From Volvariella volvacea V23 (lineage: Eukaryota; Basidiomycota; Agaricomycetes; Agaricales; Pluteaceae): a stretch of DNA of 64,000 nucleotides. Position 1 is the stretch's first letter, and each line of letters opens with the position of its first letter. This document shows positions 58,555 to 64,000 of the stretch, piece after piece. Where the stretch lies: the NCBI GenBank assembly GCA_000349905.1, contig KB722774.1, positions 62,001-126,000 of the forward strand. The letters are read 5' to 3'. Under the pieces are notes generated by a model that was not told the DNA's origin, made no database searches, and worked only from the letters and a program-made list of their open reading frames with translations. A program made the position numbers and the translations under genes.

Positions 58555-60338
58555 ATGAGCTCTTCGCTGCTGGCGTACAACGAACAAATCCTTCAGATTG
58601 ACCGTCAACTGGAAGAATGCCACCGCCGCATTCACGAACTTCATCAGCTCCGTAACAGCTATGTGCCGATCAATCGACTTCCCCTCGATGTCCTTCGTCT
58701 CATCTTCGAGGAAGTTGGACAGTCCAACTTTTGTTCTGACGGAGACGATATACTGTACTGGCATCGCAACATTGTGCATGTTTGTCAGCATTGGAGATCA
58801 GTGGGTCTGGATATGCCGTCGATCTGGGATGAGTTAACGCTTCCTAACGATGTAACGGTCGAGGAACTGAATTACTACATCCCGAGAGCGCGCAAAAGCC
58901 AACGCATCGTACTGCAGAGCGAGGAGGACAATTGGGAGCTCGTTCTCTCACTCCTGAACGGTTCGGAATGTAGGATTGATTATTTAACTGCTCTTGGGTA
59001 CAGATCATGCAGGGACTTCCTCCGAGTTGCTACGCGCTTTGAGGTTACGTCCACCATTGCCATACTCCATTTGAGCTCAGAAGATGACGACGACGTTCTT
59101 TTTCCACCGGACATGCCACTCCTAACTTCGTCTAGTTTGGAAGACCTCCGTTTGGAGGGTTTCTTCCTTCTTCCGTGGAGTAAAATCACTGGTCAACAAT
59201 TCACCCATCTCCAATCGATCTATGCCACAGTCCCCATGACATGCCGTGAAGATTGTATTTCCTTCCTCAATGCCCTTCGCGATATGACCTCCATCAAACA
59301 AATCCAAATATTTCAATCCCGAGGTAGAGTACGGGTCATCGAATTGGAGAACATTTACCAAGAGCTTAAGGACAAAACCAACCGAGACCCTCTCCCAAGG
59401 CTGAATCATCTTATGCTAGCCGATTACGGAGCTCTTGAAATCCAAATTCTCCTAACAGCATTGTCATTGGACGACCTCAAACGTCTGACTTTGCAGGGTT
59501 CGTTCTATTTATCAGCCAATCACTTCCTGCAAATCCACGGTCTCTTGCAAAGGATCGTATCCAAATCATTCACCAAATCCACTCAATCCCTTTCTTTAAC
59601 GTGGTCGCCCAAGAGCCGAAACTTCGAGATTCTGGGATTCTCGGAAAAGCAGACACCTGGGGATCTGTTTATTCGGGAAGACAGAGTGCTCTGTATAACA
59701 GGGTCCTCAGAGTCAAATTCACTAGAAGTGCCAGCTTCCCAGCACCTGAGGGACGTCCTTTCCTTCGCAACCATGCTCGCACCTGAAGCGACCGCTCTAA
59801 CTATTTGCAATGTTTATTGCAAACGCCTCCCAGATTCCTTCCTGGTTCGGGGCTTAGCTGCATGTGGATGTTTCCAGGCGACAGGACATGCCTAGTCAAT
59901 GACCATCCTTGGAGTTGGTCAAATGTACAGGAGAGACCGGAACAGTTATTGATCGTCGTCCTGAAGGGACCGCATATGCTTCACAATATGGAGAATTCAG
60001 AGGGTGAGTTTTGGCCGGAGGGCCACGTACACACCGCAGGGTTCAAGATACGATATGGGCAAAGCTTTCCCCACTCCAACTGGCCATCGCTACATGACAC
60101 CGTTTCCTCCCTAGTTCCAAATCTGGAGGTTCTGGAACTTACAAAATTCGAACTCTCGATGTCCCCTGATCTGGAGCTTCTCCGAAACTGCACCTATTTC
60201 AGGGCGGCTGTTGGTTTGCCGATAGCCAAGCTAGTCCTATCACAAAGTATCAACCACCGCACAGCATATATCGAACAAATAAGGATGGGAGGAGTGCAGG
60301 TTTCGTTAGTGAAGAAAGAGATTGAAGGCGATGACTAA
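58555..60338 (+). pseudogene. F-box protein, subfamily B: internal out-of-frame deletion
   Basis: ATG 58555 opens a 446-codon frame with intact F-box (VPINRLPLDVLRLIFEEVG, IVHVCQHWRSVGLDMPSIW) and repeats, ending at 59895. At about 59830, just after CKRLPD, the segment that in other copies reads GTWPALFVLQSFP and following (about 25-30 codons) is missing, and the frame changes. Homology continues in the new frame from LPGSGLSCMWMFPGD to TAA/TGA at 60338 (VSSLVPNLEVLELTKFELSM, NCTYFRAAVGLPIAKLVL). A C-terminally truncated F-box protein of 446 residues may still be made. In-frame upstream TTG at 58549 was ignored in favour of the ATG. Confidence 0.7.
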
Positions 60339-60400
60339 GAGTGTTGGTGTGAATGTAACTAGATGTTTTTGTTTGACTCATTTGGAGGGACCAGGATATT

Positions 60401-60480
60401 ATGCGGACAAGTCTTCCAACAAGCCAGTTGGCCAACTTTGCGTGAATTGATCTCCTCCGTAGTTCCCTCCCAACCTGGGT
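60401..60480 (+). pseudogene. F-box subfamily B: small C-terminal scrap
   Basis: GQVFQQASWPTLRELISSVV matches the segment with NWPSLHDTVSSLVPNLE in the copy just upstream. Only about 25 codons are recognisable, in the same orientation. Confidence 0.55.
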
Positions 60481-60685
60481 ATGTGAAGGTGATGCAAGTG
60501 GTGAAGCGGGAGTAACATGATGTCTTGGTGTTGTGAAGAGATCATTACTTGTGCTTGAGCACAGATGGCGAGGACACAAACGATTCTAATGCAACTAATG
60601 CAGGTCGTTTTGGATATATTGCAACGTCAAGCCAGGCTTTCAACCAATTGAACAGAGAACAATTACACACATAGGTAACTACATT

Positions 60686-60896
60686 TGTCCCTAATCCCGA
60701 AGTTTTAGAGCTCCCGAACCACGATATGATGGCTTCAACCCCTTTGGAACTCCTATAAATTTGCCTTTACTTCAGGAAAGCCATTGGCCTACCGATTTTA
60801 AAGGTTACTCCTACAGGCGATTCTGATATTGATGGCCCACCCAGGACCATTCTACGAGCAGGCATCGAAGTTGAGTTTAACTTGAAGTTGCGTTGA
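60686..60896 (+). pseudogene. F-box subfamily B: C-terminal scrap with stop
   Basis: Reads NPEVLELPNHD, a stop where family members have an Asn or Arg, then CLYFRKAIGLPILKVT and an end RAGIEVEFNLKLR, all matching the last 70 residues of intact B genes. No upstream part of the gene is present except the scrap at 60401. Confidence 0.6.
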
Positions 60897-61085
60897 AGGC
60901 GGAGAAGAAGACCAAGCCGGGTAGCTCGAGAAATTACTGGAAATTTGGAGCATGAATCGTTAGGAGGTTACTGCTGCTAGGTTGTGTCAAATTGTTTGCA
61001 GCTGCATTGATAACTATATTACTTTCTTCCCCGTTGAAATCGACTTGGACGAGGACCTTGTTTGGGGCTGTTGCCAAATTAATGA

Positions 61086-61112
61086 GGGTGACGCGTGAGG
61101 GTGACGCGTGAC
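61086..61112. promoter_or_regulatory. Tandem 13-bp repeat with two MluI (ACGCGT) boxes
   Basis: GGGTGACGCGTGA occurs twice in direct tandem, placing ACGCGT at 61091-61096 and 61104-61109, about 110-125 bp before the ATG of the intact F-box gene at 61218. ACGCGT is the MCB site bound by the MBF (Mbp1/Swi6) G1/S regulator in yeasts; whether it acts here is inference. Confidence 0.35.
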
Positions 61113-61217
61113 ACTCGACACACAAACACCACGACGTGCCACACAGCAAGACTCGTAAGTCAAAGACACCTGCCAGGGACTGCTACTGAGTTGGGAGTAT
61201 CTGCAGAATTCACATCC

Positions 61218-63056
61218 ATGACATTTTTGCCAAATATTGAACAGATATCTGATTTGGATGACAAAATCCGATATCATTACGCCCGCATCCAAGAGCTCTG
61301 CGAAGCGCGCAATACTCTTGTACCCATTAACCAATTCCCTGCAGAAGTACTTGGTCACATATTCAAAGAAGTTGGGATTACGAACAGGTCTCTCGCCAGG
61401 AAAGACGTATTAGTCTGGAACCGCAACATCGTTCACGTTTGTCGCCACTGGAGATTTATAGGTCTGGAAATGGCCTCTCTTTGGGAGTGCATTGATTCAC
61501 ACTCTCGGGGAGCAGCAGTCTGGTACTACGTTCAACGGGCTAGAAGAAGTCAGAACGTTGAGATATCCAACAGCCGCGAGAATTGGGAGTTAATTCTTTC
61601 TCTTCTGGAGAGGTCGGATGCTGTGGTAGCATCAATAACCGCCCGTACCGCAGATTCGTGCAGGGATTTCCTTCTGATTTGTGATCAGTTTCGTGTTTTG
61701 TCTTCCATTCATACCCTAAAATTGCCAGCGCACTCCTCGAGTCCCGTGACATTACCAACAAACTACCCATTCTTTTGCGATATAAACCAGCCCCTCATGA
61801 AGAATATAATTCTAGACCTGGCACTCTGTATTCCTTGGGAACCCCTCCATCCGCAATTCACCAGGCTTGAGTGCCTTTCTGCGGGTGCTCCTATCACTGG
61901 TCGTCAAGATGGTCTTGCCTTCCTGAATGCTCTGCGACATATGACCTCACTAAAAAAGCTCCGCATCGGTCAAGATCCCAGAAGGCCGGTGGACGTGGAT
62001 GGTCTGAAAGATTTATACGATGGATTTGCCGCTCGAGAGCACCAGTGCTCTGATGTTCATCCCTGGAGCATCGAACTTGTAGGATATGGCTATGCTGAAA
62101 TACGACTTGTTCTCACCTCACTCTCGCTAATCAACCTTCGATTCCTTCTTTTACACGGCAAAGATTCCCCACCATCGAACCACCTGTTCGCGTCCCATGA
62201 ATTTCTCCGATGCATTATACCAAGCACGTTCTTGAATTTGGCCCAATACATTTCTTTGGAATGGATGCTACGCGATTTTCGCATCAAGGGCTCCTCAAAG
62301 AATATGCTATCTCTCGACCTATACGGTGAACCGGAAGATTTGGTTTTCGACATTTCCGGTTCCCTTAGGAACCTTCTAGACCAAGACCATATCCCAGCCC
62401 AACAATGTCTACAAGGCGTGATTAATTCCGCACTACTTTTTGCATCCTCTACTTCCTGTCTCCATATCCGACGAGGTTTCTATACTTCAAGGTTTGACGA
62501 TGGCAGCTGGCCTGCTATGATGGTTGCCCAGGCCTTCCCTCAAATTCGAAAGCTGGTGATCGATGGAGACTATACTGATGGAGATTTTCTTCTCAGTTCC
62601 GGTCTTTCTTGTTTTCAGAGGTTGCCTCAGGGCAAGCATTGGACGCCAGTTATAGAGGCATTCGATTGGGACCGTTCATCGCTGCAGAAGCACGAATTCG
62701 CAATTGGTATTGCACATTGGTCCTCAATGGATAGCGACGACTATTACAGTGCCGTGGACAACTGGGTAAAGCGATTTAGAATTGACTTGGATCCCTGCAC
62801 GGCCTTTTCACAGTCTGAACACATAGCACTACGCACTCTAGCAACCTCCCTCTTGCCTGACCTGGAGGTTTTAGAGTTACCAGGTTGTTCCTTTTCTGGA
62901 GCACCAGATAAGGCACTCCTTCTCAACTGCATTTACTTCCGAAGAGCCATTGGACTACCGATTAAGAGAATAGTTTTGAACCAAAGATTTTCCCGGGGGC
63001 GTCAATCTCTCCAGAATACAGGCATTGAGCTGAAGGTGGCAAAATCGAGACGTTAA
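61218..63056 (+). CDS. F-box protein, subfamily B, intact
   Basis: A single-exon gene of 612 residues from ATG 61218; this start gives the same N-terminal helix as the paralogues (QISDLDDKIRYHYARIQELC), whereas the upstream in-frame ATG would add an unrelated extension. F-box at about 38-80 (VPINQFPAEVLGHIFKEVG, IVHVCRHWRFIGLEMASLW). Repeats follow with the family blocks ITGRQDGLAFLNALRHMTSL, EIRLVLTSLSLINLRFLLL, FDDGSWPAMMVAQAFPQIRK, SGLSCFQRLP and NCIYFRRAIGLPIKRIVL, ending in a basic KVAKSRR rather than the acidic tail of the 54265 gene. Expected role: SCF substrate receptor. Two ACGCGT boxes lie upstream. Confidence 0.84.
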   Translation: MTFLPNIEQISDLDDKIRYHYARIQELCEARNTLVPINQFPAEVLGHIFKEVGITNRSLARKDVLVWNRNIVHVCRHWRFIGLEMASLWECIDSHSRGAAVWYYVQRARRSQNVEISNSRENWELILSLLERSDAVVASITARTADSCRDFLLICDQFRVLSSIHTLKLPAHSSSPVTLPTNYPFFCDINQPLMKNIILDLALCIPWEPLHPQFTRLECLSAGAPITGRQDGLAFLNALRHMTSLKKLRIGQDPRRPVDVDGLKDLYDGFAAREHQCSDVHPWSIELVGYGYAEIRLVLTSLSLINLRFLLLHGKDSPPSNHLFASHEFLRCIIPSTFLNLAQYISLEWMLRDFRIKGSSKNMLSLDLYGEPEDLVFDISGSLRNLLDQDHIPAQQCLQGVINSALLFASSTSCLHIRRGFYTSRFDDGSWPAMMVAQAFPQIRKLVIDGDYTDGDFLLSSGLSCFQRLPQGKHWTPVIEAFDWDRSSLQKHEFAIGIAHWSSMDSDDYYSAVDNWVKRFRIDLDPCTAFSQSEHIALRTLATSLLPDLEVLELPGCSFSGAPDKALLLNCIYFRRAIGLPIKRIVLNQRFSRGRQSLQNTGIELKVAKSRR

Positions 63057-63636
63057 AACAGTAAGTTGGTCAATTATTGAGGGAAAAAATAGTTCATTAT
63101 TATTAATAAAAACTTAAAGGCCGCAACAAACCAGAAGCACTTGAGTGCTCGTCTTCTATTTGGAGTATTGGCTTTATCATCTGTGGTCCCGTAGCCAGTA
63201 GATACCACTTGACTCCTGGGCGATTCGTCCAATTCCGATCATATTGTTTCCCAATTGATCTTGATCTAGTAAATGAAGCGTTGACGTATGGAAGTATATA
63301 GTACGACTGAAGATGAGTATCAAAGTAGATTTGTCATAAGGTGACAACCGAATGACGACCGCAGAACCGCCTCTAGCCCTTTATCTCACAACGGGGTTTT
63401 GGAGTGCTTCAAATGAAGTTTCAATTGTAGGGTAGCAAGGCTTGATATATATGAACGTTTCTCGGCTCTGCGAGTGTTGGACGACGAAGGATGCCGTACG
63501 GAGCTGAGTTCAGTTACAATGGCACAATTTCGTAAATGGTGTTGTAGATGATTGCAACAATCGGTTTTTGTTCACAAATGAGAACCTGCATGAATAGACA
63601 TCGTACAACAGACAACCAGTTCTCAAATCATCCGAA
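63057..63636. other. Intergenic, nothing recognised
   Basis: 3' flank of the F-box gene; A/T-rich in its first 60 bp. No exon or RNA signal seen. Confidence 0.5.
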
Positions 63637-63790
63637 CGAAAGATGCCACGCACTGTGATAACTTCTCTCGTTCCCAACCTTCAGGTTGAAGTTTGAGAGA
63701 TGCCGAACTGTCCAGCGCACAAACCACTCTTTTCATCTGCTTCACAAAAGCCCCTGGACTCCCAATTCTGAGTGTCATTTCGTCCGATTT
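63637..63790 (+). pseudogene. F-box subfamily B: C-terminal scrap with frameshift
   Basis: MPRTVITSLVPNLQVEV (TSLVPNLQV as in the intact copies) followed by a stop; then, in a different frame, LFICFTKAPGLPILSVI, matching the NCLYFRKAIGLPIAQVLL segment. Same orientation as the array. The rest of the window to 64000 shows nothing recognisable. Confidence 0.55.
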
Positions 63791-64000
63791 ACTCGAACTT
63801 TGAGACGGATGTGAAAGTTGAGTGGAAGAAATGCGTGGTAGATCCGAGACTGTATGAGCGGGAGGATTATTGGGGGAAAATAGGTCGTAATTCCTATTAG
63901 CAGACACCCGGAGGTTTAATCCTAGTTCCAAATTAGTTTGTATGTCTTAGTGAAAATGCTGTTGTTATGAGCAATCCTCAGAGCAAGGGAGGGCGCCAAA

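Overview
The window looks like nuclear DNA of a mushroom-forming basidiomycete (Agaricomycotina). Genes lie on both strands. Most are split by many 45-60 nt introns with GT-AG ends. The protein families fit this group: a basidiomycete-type seven-helix membrane protein, a Zn2Cys6 regulator, a SUKH (Smi1/Knr4-like) protein and DUF2235. Large F-box families are typical of these genomes. The species cannot be named from the sequence. Exon models were built by hand from reading frame, splice signals and remembered family patterns; no alignment was run.

Layout. 1-889: broken F-box gene of subfamily A, running off the left edge. 1764-3134: seven-helix membrane protein. 4027-4126: 100-N assembly gap. 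4880-5082: 49-residue secreted peptide. 5861-9542 (minus): HSE1, an ESCRT-0 subunit. 9736-10332 (plus): MMS2, a ubiquitin E2 variant divergent from HSE1. 10654-10752 (minus): tRNA-Pro(CGG) with an intron. 10961-12985: SLD3-like replication factor. 12986-19352: about 6.4 kb with no gene I can support. 19353-21544: Zn2Cys6 transcription factor. 24770-26974: DJ-1/PfpI-like reading frame running into a SUKH gene. 27582-30375 (minus): SCC4/MAU2 cohesin loader. 30520-32713 (minus): DUF2235 hydrolase. 32838-33620 and 34082-35212 (minus): two unrecognised genes. 36456-37304 (minus): homeodomain-like protein. 37977-39399: zinc-type alcohol dehydrogenase-like enzyme.

39590-63800 is dominated by two F-box families. 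Subfamily A (about 530 residues) has one intact gene at 39590 and damaged copies at 41461, 43090, 45688 and, inverted, at 49110-47375. Subfamily B (about 610-645 residues) has intact genes at 54265 and 61218, broken copies at 56484 and 58555, and C-terminal scraps at 53036, 60401, 60686 and 63637. Embedded among them are three ordinary genes: a TauD/TfdA-type dioxygenase (44212-45597), the v-SNARE VTI1 (49834-50757) and a serine beta-lactamase-like hydrolase (50954-52562, minus). The pattern is birth-and-death evolution of substrate adaptors for SCF ubiquitin ligases.

Functional links are few. HSE1 and MMS2 share a 193-bp divergent promoter, and both belong to ubiquitin biology: the MMS2 family helps build K63 chains and ESCRT-0 binds ubiquitinated cargo. 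The F-box proteins would also act in ubiquitination. The other genes are typical unlinked housekeeping or accessory functions. The most interesting material is the decaying F-box arrays (especially copies that lost only the F-box), the tiny secreted peptide, the DJ-1/SUKH junction and the microexons.
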